The notes beneath the pieces are model-generated. The model was not told the DNA's origin and ran no database searches. It worked only from the letters and a program-made list of their open reading frames with translations. Positions 6,898 through 15,088 of a DNA stretch of 26,423 nt are shown piece after piece (position 1 is the first letter of the stretch; every line of letters begins with the position of its first letter). A program made the translations under genes and the position numbers. Source of the DNA: Porphyromonadaceae bacterium UBA3327 (GTDB lineage Bacteria; Bacteroidota; Bacteroidia; Bacteroidales; Muribaculaceae); contig DERZ01000003.1 of assembly GCA_002361155.1 (NCBI GenBank), forward strand, positions 436-26,858, read 5' to 3'.

Positions 6898-9639
6898 TTA
6901 GAAGTTGATTTTGAGTTTGATGGAATATGTGCGTCCGAGAGCGTAGAAGACGCGGAATGCGTTGTCCCATGCGCCGGCTGTTCCCGAAAGAGTGTATGCG
7001 TCCTTCACATAGTTGTAGTTGCATACGTTGTTGACATTGCCGATGATGGTGGCGTCCACGCCGCCGATCTTGAATCGGTAGCTTGCAAAGAGGTCGAGTT
7101 CATTTCCCCATGGTATTCTCCAGGGATCTTCCACCTCAACGACAGAATTGATGCTGTAGGAACTTGATGAAATCTCATAATCGGAATAATTACGGGCCGA
7201 AGCGGTCCAGTCGGCGCCTATACGGAAGCCCTTGAAAGGCTTGAAAGTCACGCCGAGATAACCTGTTGTCTGTGCGGAACCTCCGATTTTGCGGCCTTTC
7301 TGCATCACGGTAGCCCATGCATGGTCCGGAGCGAGGATACCGCTTGCGACAGTGCCGCTCATATCGGCCATGGGCTGGCCGGTTTCCGAATAGAAATAAC
7401 CAGTTGGATTGGAGTCCCAGATCCAGTCGCCTACGGAGATCATTCCGTTGAGCTCCATCCAGTCGAGAGGCTTCCAGGTGGCGTTCACCTCGACACCGGC
7501 GTGACGGGCATCCACTCCGCTGAGAGCGAGAGAATAGTACTGGCCGGCAAGCGGACCTTCCTTGATTTCGCCGGAGCGGACTGTTGTCTTGTCACACTTG
7601 TCCATCCACTTGGTATAATACAGGTTGACGTTCATCTGGAAGTTGCGGTTGTGGAATCCGTAACCGAGTTCCACAGAACCGATCTTGGCGTTCTTGGCCT
7701 CAGGATTGACAGCGTTGCTTGTGGCTGCCTTCAGGAAGACACCGTAGGAGAAGAAGGGAGAGCGGGAAATGAAACCGCCGTTCACGAACACATTGTTGTA
7801 CTCGTTGATGTTGTAGTTCACGCCGGCCTTGACGGTTCCGCCGATAAAGTTTTCGGTGGAGGAACGCTCATGGTCCTTGTCATAGTAGAAATAGTCGCGC
7901 TTCCAGTAGCTGGTGTTGTTGAGCGTACCGGCGAGCACGGCAGTCAGTCTGTTGTCGAGTCCGGTGTATTCAAGCTGTGCGAATATGCCTTCCTGTGCGG
8001 TGAACCCGTCGTAATTCCGGTAGACAACATCGCCTACTCCGAGTTTCTGGAATTTCCAGTCTGGATCGAGAGCGGCGGCGTTGTTCTCAGGCTTTACCGA
8101 CGCGCGGTTCTCATAGTTCATGTAGTATTCGCCGTCGTAAAGGTCCACGATCTTGTTGTTGTGGTGACCGATGTAATAACGCACATCTATACCGCCGGTG
8201 AACGCGAGGGTCTTGGGGATGAACTCGTTCTTGTAGGTGGATATGATTCCGTACCATTCATGGTCGTTGTTCGACGACGACATGATCATATTTGAACCGG
8301 TAGTGGATTTCTCGTTCATCTCCTGGATTGCGGCATAGTCGAATGTCCCGTCGGCGCAGCGGAAAAGAGTGGAGAGCACTCCCTGGGAAGCGCCGTACCA
8401 GCTGGAGTTGGACAGGGATGTTCCGTTGTAGGTGCCATGACCCTGGCCGGAATATCCGCCGCCGGTGGCGAACGATACATAAACCGAAGTCGATAGGCTC
8501 GACTTATAGTCTATCTGCCAGATATGGTTGAGCGAGATCTGTGGCTTGTGATAGAAGTTATAACCCGAGTTGCGGTACTGGCCGTGGCGATCGTAGCCGA
8601 CAGTGGGGTTATAGAGGTAAGGACTGCGGCCGTCCATATAGTTGCGGGCCTGCTGCCAGCCCTCGATGGTGAGACCATCCTGCGAGCCACGCTTGTAATG
8701 GGTCTGCGGCGAACCGAACGCGGTCAGCGAGAGCTGATGGCTGTCACCTATCTTCTTCGAGATGTTGGCAAAATATGTGTAGGAATTAAACTGCGTGCCC
8801 TCCACCATACCGTCGCCCCAGCGGCGCGAGCCAAGTATTGTGATTGCCCATCCGTTCTTCATCAGACCGGTAGAGGCGGAGAATCCGAACTGATTCATCA
8901 GGTCATTGCCCATTCCATACCATGCGGTACCTCCCCTCTTGGCATCGAGCGAGCGGGTGGTGATGTTGATGGTACCGCCCACGGATGGAGCAGAGACAAG
9001 TGCCGCACCCAGACCGCGCTGTGTCTGCATGTTGCTGGTCACGTCGCTCAGACCGGCCCAATTGCTCCAGTATACACCGCCCCATTCCATGTCGTTGATG
9101 GGCACACCGTTGATGAGCACCGCCACATTCTCCGACTTGAAGCCGCGCATGTTGATTTTGGAGTCGCCGAAGCCGCCGCCGTCGGGAGTGGCCCAGACAC
9201 CGGGAGTGGTCTTGAGAATCTCAGGAAATTCCTGCGCGCCGAGTTTCGTATCGATGGTAAGCGCGTCGACCTGAGAAAGTGCCACGGGAGTCTTGCGGGT
9301 ACGGGCCACCGACTGGGTGACCACCACATCCTGAAGCATCTTGCTTTCAGGGCGCAGCTCAATCACGCCCATCTGCGCCGAAACGGGCACATTTTCATCG
9401 AAATAACCGAGATAGGAAATTTTCAACGTCTTGGCGTTGTCCGGAACTGAGATCTTGAAATTTCCGTCAATGTCTGTCGGGACTCCGGTTTTTGAACCGG
9501 GCACCGCGACCACGGCTCCGACCGCAGGTTCACCCTGCTCGTCAAGCACACGTCCCCGGCACACCACGTCGGCCATCGCTCCGAGCGAAAATGCCGACGA
9601 TGCCAGAACGGTGGCACCCACGAGAATCATTCTCTTCAT
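6898..9639 (-). CDS. TonB-dependent outer-membrane receptor with carboxypeptidase-regulatory-like N-domain
   Basis: This 913-residue outer-membrane transporter takes up a ligand using energy from TonB-ExbBD. In order: a signal peptide (1-23, ending AMA); an Ig-like carboxypeptidase-regulatory domain (about 24-100, with GVPTDIDGNFKISV); a TonB-box-like DVVVTQS (104-110); and the plug (about 115-230), which includes INMRGFKSENVAVLINGVP and the plug-end motif GGTINITTRS. The 22-strand barrel follows and ends in the aromatic KLKINF. It is shorter than typical SusC proteins and has no SusD next to it; a 685-residue lipoprotein follows instead. A consensus promoter lies about 110 nt upstream. Substrate unknown: glycan, peptide, metal chelate and cobamide all remain possible. 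Confidence 0.92.
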   Translation of the reverse strand: MKRMILVGATVLASSAFSLGAMADVVCRGRVLDEQGEPAVGAVVAVPGSKTGVPTDIDGNFKISVPDNAKTLKISYLGYFDENVPVSAQMGVIELRPESKMLQDVVVTQSVARTRKTPVALSQVDALTIDTKLGAQEFPEILKTTPGVWATPDGGGFGDSKINMRGFKSENVAVLINGVPINDMEWGGVYWSNWAGLSDVTSNMQTQRGLGAALVSAPSVGGTINITTRSLDAKRGGTAWYGMGNDLMNQFGFSASTGLMKNGWAITILGSRRWGDGMVEGTQFNSYTYFANISKKIGDSHQLSLTAFGSPQTHYKRGSQDGLTIEGWQQARNYMDGRSPYLYNPTVGYDRHGQYRNSGYNFYHKPQISLNHIWQIDYKSSLSTSVYVSFATGGGYSGQGHGTYNGTSLSNSSWYGASQGVLSTLFRCADGTFDYAAIQEMNEKSTTGSNMIMSSSNNDHEWYGIISTYKNEFIPKTLAFTGGIDVRYYIGHHNNKIVDLYDGEYYMNYENRASVKPENNAAALDPDWKFQKLGVGDVVYRNYDGFTAQEGIFAQLEYTGLDNRLTAVLAGTLNNTSYWKRDYFYYDKDHERSSTENFIGGTVKAGVNYNINEYNNVFVNGGFISRSPFFSYGVFLKAATSNAVNPEAKNAKIGSVELGYGFHNRNFQMNVNLYYTKWMDKCDKTTVRSGEIKEGPLAGQYYSLALSGVDARHAGVEVNATWKPLDWMELNGMISVGDWIWDSNPTGYFYSETGQPMADMSGTVASGILAPDHAWATVMQKGRKIGGSAQTTGYLGVTFKPFKGFRIGADWTASARNYSDYEISSSSYSINSVVEVEDPWRIPWGNELDLFASYRFKIGGVDATIIGNVNNVCNYNYVKDAYTLSGTAGAWDNAFRVFYALGRTYSIKLKINF

Positions 9640-9746
9640 AATTGCTGAATTTTAGTTATTGTTGTTATCTTTTCGTTATTCACATTCCATTCAGTACATC
9701 TGTACCAGGTATTGCCGCCATCCCCGCTTTCGACAACCTTTGACTG

Positions 9747-9778
9747 CAAAGATAACCAATTTAAACTTTTTTAGCAAT
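9747..9778 (-). promoter_or_regulatory. Promoter of the leftward receptor/lipoprotein operon
   Basis: On the minus strand ATTG (9778-9775) precedes TATCTTTG (9754-9747) by 20 nt. The -7 box is a full TAnnTTTG match; the -33 box has TTG but not the first T. The transcript should begin near 9740, giving a leader of about 100 nt. That leader holds a small palindrome, GTACA-TC-TGTAC at 9694-9705, which might be an operator. Confidence 0.65.
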
Positions 9779-9942
9779 TATCCTTCTGAATTTAACAATT
9801 GTTTCAAGAACCATACTAAAAAACAGACCTGAATGCCATACAAAATCGCTATATTTGCACTAAACAGGTGTTTTTGGTATGGATGTCAAGGATTTTGTTA
9901 ATTCCGGTCAAAAGATTTTGTCTAATTTTGCATCTGGAAATC

Positions 9943-9983
9943 AGAAACTGTTTATTTGATTCAATAAAATTTAAACAGTTTCT
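9943..9983 (+). repeat. 12-bp perfect inverted repeat upstream of the DUF362 gene
   Basis: AGAAACTGTTTA (9943-9954) is exactly complementary to TAAACAGTTTCT (9972-9983), with a 17-nt spacer. Each arm also contains a small palindrome of its own (AAAC-T-GTTT, AAAC-A-GTTT). If transcription starts after TAATTTTG at 9923-9930, this would be a hairpin near the 5' end of the mRNA. Alternatively it is a pair of operator sites. Confidence 0.7.
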
Positions 9984-10020
9984 CAGAGGATAGCAAAAGC
10001 GGCCAAAAAGATCAACTTTT

Positions 10021-10067
10021 ATCGTTCAGTATTTCAACTACTCATAAATCGTTTATTGTTCAACTAC
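10021..10067 (+). repeat. Imperfect direct repeat just before the DUF362 start
   Basis: ATCGTT...TTCAACTAC occurs at 10021-10041 and again at 10048-10067, with the 9-nt block TTCAACTAC identical in both (10033-10041 and 10059-10067). The second copy ends 15 nt before the ATG at 10083. Function unknown; it may be a regulatory site or a chance duplication in the leader. Confidence 0.55.
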
Positions 10068-10082
10068 CTAACTGTCAGAAGC

Positions 10083-11063
10083 ATGAAGACAAAGATAGCA
10101 ATTGCAAAACTGGCTGTGGGGTTTGCTCTCCTGCCGGCCTCCGTCGCAGCAACCGCACAACAGGTCGCACCGACCACATCGGACTCGGTCTCCACAGTGT
10201 ATTTCATCAAAGACATCAATTCTGAAAATCTTCTGAAGATTTACAATGCTCTCGACCGACGTGCCACAGGTAAAATCTGCGTAAAACTTTCATTCGGAGA
10301 AGAAGGAAACCCCAACCATCTGGCTCCTGAGCTGATCGCTCCGCTCGTAAAGGGTCTGAACGCCACATTGGTCGAGTGCAACACCGCATATAAGAGTTCA
10401 CGACGCCAGTCATCGGACCATCTTAAAACCGCCAAGGAACATGGCTTCACGGCTATCGCCCCTATCGACATTATGGACGAGGCCGGAGAAACAGCATTGC
10501 CGGTCAAAAACGGAAAACATATCGACTATGCCCTGATAGGCAAAAACTGGCTGGACTATGACTATACGATAGTATTGTCTCATTTCAAGGGTCACCCGAT
10601 GGGAGGATTTGGCGGCGCTCTGAAAAATATGGCTATCGGAATGCAGTCGAGCAACGGCAAGGCATGGGTCCATACGGCTGGAAAAAATCAGAATGCCGAT
10701 GACTGGTGGAACGACGGCGCCGCCCAGAATGATTTCCTTGAGACAATGGCTGAATCGTCAAAAGCCATCATGGACCATGCCGGCGACAGGATCCTGTACA
10801 TTTCGGTGGCAAACAATCTGTCGGTCGACTGTGACTGTGTGGCACATCCGGAGCCGGTACGCATGGCCGACATCGGCATATTCGCATCTCTGGACCCGGT
10901 GGCCCTCGACCGGGCTTGTGTGGATGCCGTCCGCAACTCCACAGACCACGGCAAAATACATTTGGAAAAACGCATCGCCGACCGCAACGGCACGCATATT
11001 CTCGACTATGCCGAGAGCATTGGCCTCGGCACACAAAAATATGTTCTGATAACAATTGAATAA
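10083..11063 (+). CDS. Secreted DUF362-family protein
   Basis: I recognise the DUF362 family by VKLSFGEEGNPNHL, the central LSHFKGHPMGGFGGALKN block and the ADIGIFASLDPVALDRA block near the C-terminus. The biochemical role of the family is not established. The 326-residue product begins with a Sec signal peptide (KTKIAIAKLAVGFALLPASV, cleavage near AQQ), so it is predicted to act in the periplasm or beyond. The ferredoxin-like cysteine clusters found in many relatives are absent; there are five Cys, including a DCDC pair, and several His that could bind a metal. The ATG at 10083 gives the signal peptide directly; a TTG at 10056 would lengthen it needlessly. The receptor gene starts 41 nt downstream, so a joint uptake role is inferred. 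Confidence 0.85.
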   Translation: MKTKIAIAKLAVGFALLPASVAATAQQVAPTTSDSVSTVYFIKDINSENLLKIYNALDRRATGKICVKLSFGEEGNPNHLAPELIAPLVKGLNATLVECNTAYKSSRRQSSDHLKTAKEHGFTAIAPIDIMDEAGETALPVKNGKHIDYALIGKNWLDYDYTIVLSHFKGHPMGGFGGALKNMAIGMQSSNGKAWVHTAGKNQNADDWWNDGAAQNDFLETMAESSKAIMDHAGDRILYISVANNLSVDCDCVAHPEPVRMADIGIFASLDPVALDRACVDAVRNSTDHGKIHLEKRIADRNGTHILDYAESIGLGTQKYVLITIE

Positions 11064-11104
11064 TCAGGCGCTCCGGCAAACAAGAGGCTTATTAATACAA
11101 ACGC

Positions 11105-12967
11105 ATGAAATATAAAATATCGACCTCAGCCGTAGTGTTATCAATCTTTTTTTCGGCTCTTGACTTGTCAGGAGCCGAAAATGTTGATACGGCGAAAGTT
11201 CTTAATGAAGTGGTGGTGACCGGCACAACCAATTCTGTTTCTCAGAAATTGCTGCCATATACCGTTTCGGTCATAAACAACCGTCAGCTTGAGGCTGCCG
11301 GACAGACACAGGTACTGTCCGCAATATCCGGCATGGTGCCAAGCCTTTTTGTGTCGCAACGCAGCATCTTCGGGTTCGGCGTGAGCAACGGAGGAGCCGG
11401 CCATATCAAACTCCGCGGCGTAGGGGGAGACAGGGCAAGCGCAGTCCTGATGATGGTTGACGGGCAGCCGCAGTTCGCCGGCATATATTCACATCATATC
11501 GCTGACTTCTATGATAAGGAATATGTGGAGCGAGTGGAAGTGTTGCGCGGACCCGGCTCCGTACTGTATGGTTCAAATGCAATGGCCGGTGCGATAAATG
11601 TAATAACAAAAAAAGCTCCAGACGACAGAGTGCACACCGTCCTGCAGTCACAATACGGTTCTTACAACACATGGCTCTCATCCGCTGCCAACACTGTGCG
11701 CTATGGCAAGTTCTCATCGCTTGTATCGCTGTCATATAACCGCACTGACGGCAATGTCGACAATTTCGATTTCAAACAGGCGGACGGCTATGTAAAAATC
11801 GGATATGATTTCTCCGGCCACTGGCGGGCATATCTTGATTATACACTGATGAATTTCCGTGGCAATGACCCGATATATCCCAAATTGTCAAATCCGGAAT
11901 CCACCGACATATACCGCCAGAACATAATCCGCGGAGAAACATCCGCCACCGTGACAAACGCATACGGTCCCGTTTCCGGTTGCGCCCGCGTATATTACAG
12001 CTACGGCAATCATTTCGTGGACGACCCGAAACATTTTCACAGCATGGACGACCGTCTGGGGATAATTCTATATGAGAATCTCAAACCGTGGAGAGGCGCA
12101 TCGGCAACTGTCGGATTTGATTTTGACATCTACTCAGGCGAGATTCCCGTTTCCGGCGGCAACAGCCACACAGAAGGATCAATGAGTACGATATCCAGGA
12201 AAACCATTGTTGAGTATTCTCCATATCTGACGCTTTCCCAGATGTTTCTGGAAGGGCTGGTAAATCTCAATGTCGGTCTGCGGATGGCGAACAGCGACAA
12301 ATTCGACACTCAATGGATTCCGCAGTTCGGCTTCTCTGTCAATCCAGGACGCGATTGGACCTTGAAAGGCAATCTTGCAATGGGTTATCGTAACCCCTCC
12401 TTCCGTGAATTATATCTCTACCGGATGGCAAATCCAGACCTGCAGCCGGAAAAGATGATGAACTATGAAATTTCCGCAGGCAAATCCTTCTCCCGGTATT
12501 TTTCGGCCGAAATCACCGGATATTATAGCAAGGGAGACAATATGATTCAGACCGTCGACCAGAAAAATCAGAACACCGGGCGATTCATAAACAAGGGTAT
12601 CGAACTGTCGGCACACAGTCACCCCACAGACAATCTCTGGCTTACGGCAACATACAGCTATCTCCACACTTCGCTGCATAATCTTGCGGGGGCTCCGAAA
12701 AACCAGTATTATCTCGGAGTGGAATGGCGCCCATGGCATTTTATCAATATCGGCGCAGACCTTAAAGGAGTGAGCGGACTATACGTAGCCGACAACATGA
12801 GCCTTCAGGACTATGCTTTACTCAATCTGAAAGTGACATGGGAGATCTGCCGGTACGTATCGGTTTTCATAAGACTCGAAAACATCACCGATGCCCGCTA
12901 CACAATAAACCGTGGCTATGAAATGCCCGGCTTCACCGCAATGGGCGGCTTCAAAGTCATATTCTGA
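11105..12967 (+). CDS. TonB-dependent receptor (compact BtuB/siderophore-receptor type)
   Basis: This is a 620-residue outer-membrane receptor without the carboxypeptidase-regulatory N-domain. A signal peptide covers about residues 1-24 and a TonB-box-like EVVVTGT lies at 35-41. The plug spans about 45-170, with GHIKLRGVGGDRASAVLMMVDG and RVEVLRGPGSVLYGSNAMAG. A beta barrel follows to the terminal GGFKVIF. The size and the NITDARYTINRGYEMPGFT end resemble receptors for metal chelates, haem or cobalamin rather than glycans; the actual ligand is unknown. It follows the DUF362 gene by 41 nt and precedes a hairpin terminator, so the two form a short operon divergent from the other receptor operon. 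Confidence 0.92.
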   Translation: MKYKISTSAVVLSIFFSALDLSGAENVDTAKVLNEVVVTGTTNSVSQKLLPYTVSVINNRQLEAAGQTQVLSAISGMVPSLFVSQRSIFGFGVSNGGAGHIKLRGVGGDRASAVLMMVDGQPQFAGIYSHHIADFYDKEYVERVEVLRGPGSVLYGSNAMAGAINVITKKAPDDRVHTVLQSQYGSYNTWLSSAANTVRYGKFSSLVSLSYNRTDGNVDNFDFKQADGYVKIGYDFSGHWRAYLDYTLMNFRGNDPIYPKLSNPESTDIYRQNIIRGETSATVTNAYGPVSGCARVYYSYGNHFVDDPKHFHSMDDRLGIILYENLKPWRGASATVGFDFDIYSGEIPVSGGNSHTEGSMSTISRKTIVEYSPYLTLSQMFLEGLVNLNVGLRMANSDKFDTQWIPQFGFSVNPGRDWTLKGNLAMGYRNPSFRELYLYRMANPDLQPEKMMNYEISAGKSFSRYFSAEITGYYSKGDNMIQTVDQKNQNTGRFINKGIELSAHSHPTDNLWLTATYSYLHTSLHNLAGAPKNQYYLGVEWRPWHFINIGADLKGVSGLYVADNMSLQDYALLNLKVTWEICRYVSVFIRLENITDARYTINRGYEMPGFTAMGGFKVIF

Positions 12968-13002
12968 ATCAGCCATTCGTAAAGATATACAACTGTTATG
13001 AA

Positions 13003-13033
13003 ACGGAGCGACTTCGTGATGAAGCCGCTCCGT
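13003..13033 (+). terminator. Terminator between convergent receptor and DUF5606 operons
   Basis: ACGGAGCG and CTTC pair with GAAG and CGCTCCGT around a GTGAT loop, with one mismatch. It lies 35 nt past the receptor stop and 26 nt past the DUF5606 stop on the other strand, so it may serve both. T-tracts are modest on either side. Confidence 0.7.
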
Positions 13034-13059
13034 CTGTCTGTTGTTCGCCGAAAGAAGAC

Positions 13060-13497
13060 TCAGTCTTCCTTTTTCTCTTCCGTCTCCTCCTTTTTTTCCT
13101 CCTCTTTCTCCTCTACAAACTTTGTATAGTCTGCGGCGAGAAGGATGTTGTACCAGCTGTAGAGTTTCTTGATGTCGCTGTCGTGAACTCTGTCACGGTC
13201 AAAATCCTCAACCGCCCTGCCGAAGCTGTCTTTCAGGCCCTTTGCGTCAACCAGACTCTTGATGTCGATTTCTTTTCCTTCATTTGAGGCATAGACCTTG
13301 TCGAGGATTTCACCAAGCGGGGTGTCACCGTTTTCAGTGTACATCGATATGTCGCCGAGCGAAACCACTCTGTCGCGGGCATGGACAGGAAGACGGTTGC
13401 CGCTGCCAAGCTGTTCGACAATCAGTGTGCCTTTGCCGCGGCTCACAATTTTGTATAGACCGGGTTTGCCGGTGATTGAAATTATTTCTCGTAACAC
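13060..13497 (-). CDS. DUF5606 domain protein
   Basis: This small cytoplasmic protein of 145 residues has no known function and is conserved in Bacteroidota. The N-terminal 60 residues look like a small beta-barrel fold (ITGKPGLYKIVSRGKGTLIV). A helical segment follows (LGEILDKVYASNEGKEIDI), then a C-terminal tail of almost only Glu and Lys (about 128-145), probably disordered. It starts 12 nt after the coaE stop and is the last gene of the nusB operon, before the hairpin at 13003-13033. The family call rests on the N-terminal pattern and on its usual place beside coaE. Confidence 0.85.
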   Translation of the reverse strand: MLREIISITGKPGLYKIVSRGKGTLIVEQLGSGNRLPVHARDRVVSLGDISMYTENGDTPLGEILDKVYASNEGKEIDIKSLVDAKGLKDSFGRAVEDFDRDRVHDSDIKKLYSWYNILLAADYTKFVEEKEEEKKEETEEKKED

Positions 13498-13509
13498 GGA
13501 TACTTATTT

Positions 13510-14109
13510 TTAATTGTTTGAATTATTTTTTCCTATTTCCTGCAACAGCCGGTCGATCTGCGGAAGGAGCGGTGAGACTCCGTCATTTTGAATCACCCGG
13601 ACAGTCAGCGACCCTGAAAAGTCATACTCACCTATCTGTCTTTTCATGCGTGATTCAACTTCATCGGGAGAAACAGAGTCGCGTTCAAGAACTCTGCCAA
13701 TCCGGACCGCGTCAGGAGCCGTGACAAGCCACATCTCCGAACAGAGTCCGTCAAGTCCGGAAGTACGCATGATGGCCGACTCCACAAACAATACTCCTCC
13801 CTCCCCCGCCGCGCGGGTTCCGACATCTTCCAGCACCTCCCCGTGGACGAGTGAATTAAGAAAAGAAAGCTTCTCACTGTCGGCAAACACCCGGGCGGAC
13901 AGATACGGCCGGCATAAAGAACCGTCGGGATTGAAAGCCTCATCCCCGAAAAAAGAGCGTATCCCGGAGAGAATCCTCTCTGAACTGTCCATCATCGACT
14001 TTGCCTGCGAATCACAGTCATATACCTCATACCCCTTCAGGCGGAGAATCCGCGACACAACGCTTTTCCCCGACCCGATTCCTCCGGTGATGCCGACTAT
14101 CCTCCTCAT
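13510..14109 (-). CDS. coaE: Dephospho-CoA kinase
   Basis: CoaE phosphorylates the 3'-hydroxyl of dephospho-CoA, the last step of CoA synthesis, in the cytoplasm. The 199-residue protein has the P-loop GITGGIGSGKS at residues 6-16, the acidic substrate motif DCDSQAK, and the lid region RVLERDSVSPDEVESRMKRQ. The usual HP pair after the VFADSEKLSFLNSLV helix reads HG here, a small deviation. The start codon overlaps the YbbR-like stop by 4 nt, showing translational coupling. CoaBC, which makes 4'-phosphopantetheine, is encoded in the adjacent operon (20438-21673). Confidence 0.95.
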   Translation of the reverse strand: MRRIVGITGGIGSGKSVVSRILRLKGYEVYDCDSQAKSMMDSSERILSGIRSFFGDEAFNPDGSLCRPYLSARVFADSEKLSFLNSLVHGEVLEDVGTRAAGEGGVLFVESAIMRTSGLDGLCSEMWLVTAPDAVRIGRVLERDSVSPDEVESRMKRQIGEYDFSGSLTVRVIQNDGVSPLLPQIDRLLQEIGKNNSNN

Positions 14110-15077
14110 TTTCTGACCAACGTGTACTCCACGGAATCTGTCTTAAGTTCAGGATTCACGACATATTCCGGATAACTCTTCAGTCTGACGCCGAGTTTGT
14201 TTCCCACCCTCAGCCTTGTCTCCATATAGTCCACAGACACCTCCACGGGCACTGTCTCGTCACTGAAAACACTCATCGGCACATAGTACTCCACAGGCAC
14301 CTTGGCTGGGAAAAGCAACAGGCTTTCATTATCAGGCACATTCTCCGCCGTGACTGTCGCAAAGCCTTCCTTTCTTACAAGAGGCTCCACGGGAATCTCC
14401 ACGCGTACCACCGAAGGCACTATCCTCACATTGGCAATGGGAGCCACCTTGACATCGAAATACGACGTGGCGGAAAGATTTCTCTTCACAAGCCTTTCGG
14501 TGTAGACATGGTTCACGGTATCTGTGGCGGAGTTGACGGAATATATTCTCACACTCTTTTCCACCGGCACGGGAGGCCCTGAGATAATGTAGCCGGATGC
14601 CGCGGAGATATCCACACGCACCACAACCGGCACCCGTTTGCCCGGCTCTGTAGTATAGTAGAGGCGCAAAGAATCGAGGCCGATGGATGATATCTGCACC
14701 CCGCTTCCGAATTTCTGCTTGATCACCGCATTCAGGTCTGTCTTTCCGAGCCGGAAAACACCCGAATGCGCGTAATCGCGGAAATTCACATTCACCGTGG
14801 GATCGCGCATCACTCCCGAACGCAGTATATTCGTTCCCTTGTCGCGCAGAGTGACATGGATCTCATGCGGAGGGTCGGTAATGAACGTGACCGAATCCGG
14901 CACGTTATCCACGCGGAATTTCACCCGGAATGTATCGGTGACACTGTCATTCAGAGTGATTACAATCCAGAAGACAGTCGCGATGACCACAAAAATGAGA
15001 AAGACAAGCGCATTATGGAAGCCCCCGGATTTTACAATCCGGGAAAGCCAGTCGCGCATCTTTCCCAATCCGATCAT
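14106..15077 (-). CDS. YbbR-like domain protein, membrane anchored
   Basis: The 323-residue protein has one N-terminal transmembrane helix (about 22-43, FHNALVFLIFVVIATVFWIV). An extracytoplasmic part follows that is built of beta-rich YbbR-like repeats, e.g. VKFRVDNVPDSVTFI and VPVVVRVDISAASGYIISG. YbbR (CdaR) proteins regulate the diadenylate cyclase CdaA in Firmicutes; in Bacteroidales this gene commonly sits between yajC and coaE, and a link to c-di-AMP is not shown here. It overlaps coaE by 4 nt and starts 11 nt after yajC. Met7 (15059) is an alternative start. Confidence 0.82.
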   Translation of the reverse strand: MIGLGKMRDWLSRIVKSGGFHNALVFLIFVVIATVFWIVITLNDSVTDTFRVKFRVDNVPDSVTFITDPPHEIHVTLRDKGTNILRSGVMRDPTVNVNFRDYAHSGVFRLGKTDLNAVIKQKFGSGVQISSIGLDSLRLYYTTEPGKRVPVVVRVDISAASGYIISGPPVPVEKSVRIYSVNSATDTVNHVYTERLVKRNLSATSYFDVKVAPIANVRIVPSVVRVEIPVEPLVRKEGFATVTAENVPDNESLLLFPAKVPVEYYVPMSVFSDETVPVEVSVDYMETRLRVGNKLGVRLKSYPEYVVNPELKTDSVEYTLVRK

Positions 15078-15088
15078 CAGTCAGTGTC

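Larger units (their letters stand above)
9779..10082. promoter_or_regulatory. Intergenic control region between the two divergent uptake operons
   Basis: This AT-rich stretch holds no gene. It contains two -7-like elements for rightward transcription, TATATTTG (9850-9857) and TAATTTTG (9923-9930). Neither has a TTTG at 19-21 nt upstream; the nearest is TTTG 9894-9897, 25 nt before the second. GATTTTGT occurs at 9891-9898 and again at 9914-9921. The inverted repeat at 9943-9983 and the direct repeat at 10021-10067 follow. A poor -33 box next to repeats would fit an activator-dependent or repressed promoter, but that is inference. Confidence 0.45.

Noticed and set aside
7321..9450. Long plus-strand frames (324 and 308 codons) antisense to the 913-residue receptor
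   Set aside because: Composition is that of a reversed receptor gene; no start context, promoter or protein family supports them.
6898..9639. SusC/SusD-type glycan utilisation locus
   Set aside because: The receptor is short for SusC, the partner is not SusD-like, and no glycoside hydrolase gene is present.
9694..9705. GTACA-TC-TGTAC as an mRNA hairpin in the receptor leader
   Set aside because: A 2-nt loop makes a poor RNA hairpin; it could at most be a weak operator and is only mentioned with the promoter.
9850..9857. TATATTTG as the main promoter of the DUF362 operon
   Set aside because: The -7 box is perfect but there is no TTG at 19-21 nt upstream; kept only as part of the control-region description.
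10056..10082. TTG start nine codons upstream for the DUF362 protein
   Set aside because: It would place extra residues before an otherwise ideal signal peptide that starts at the ATG at 10083.
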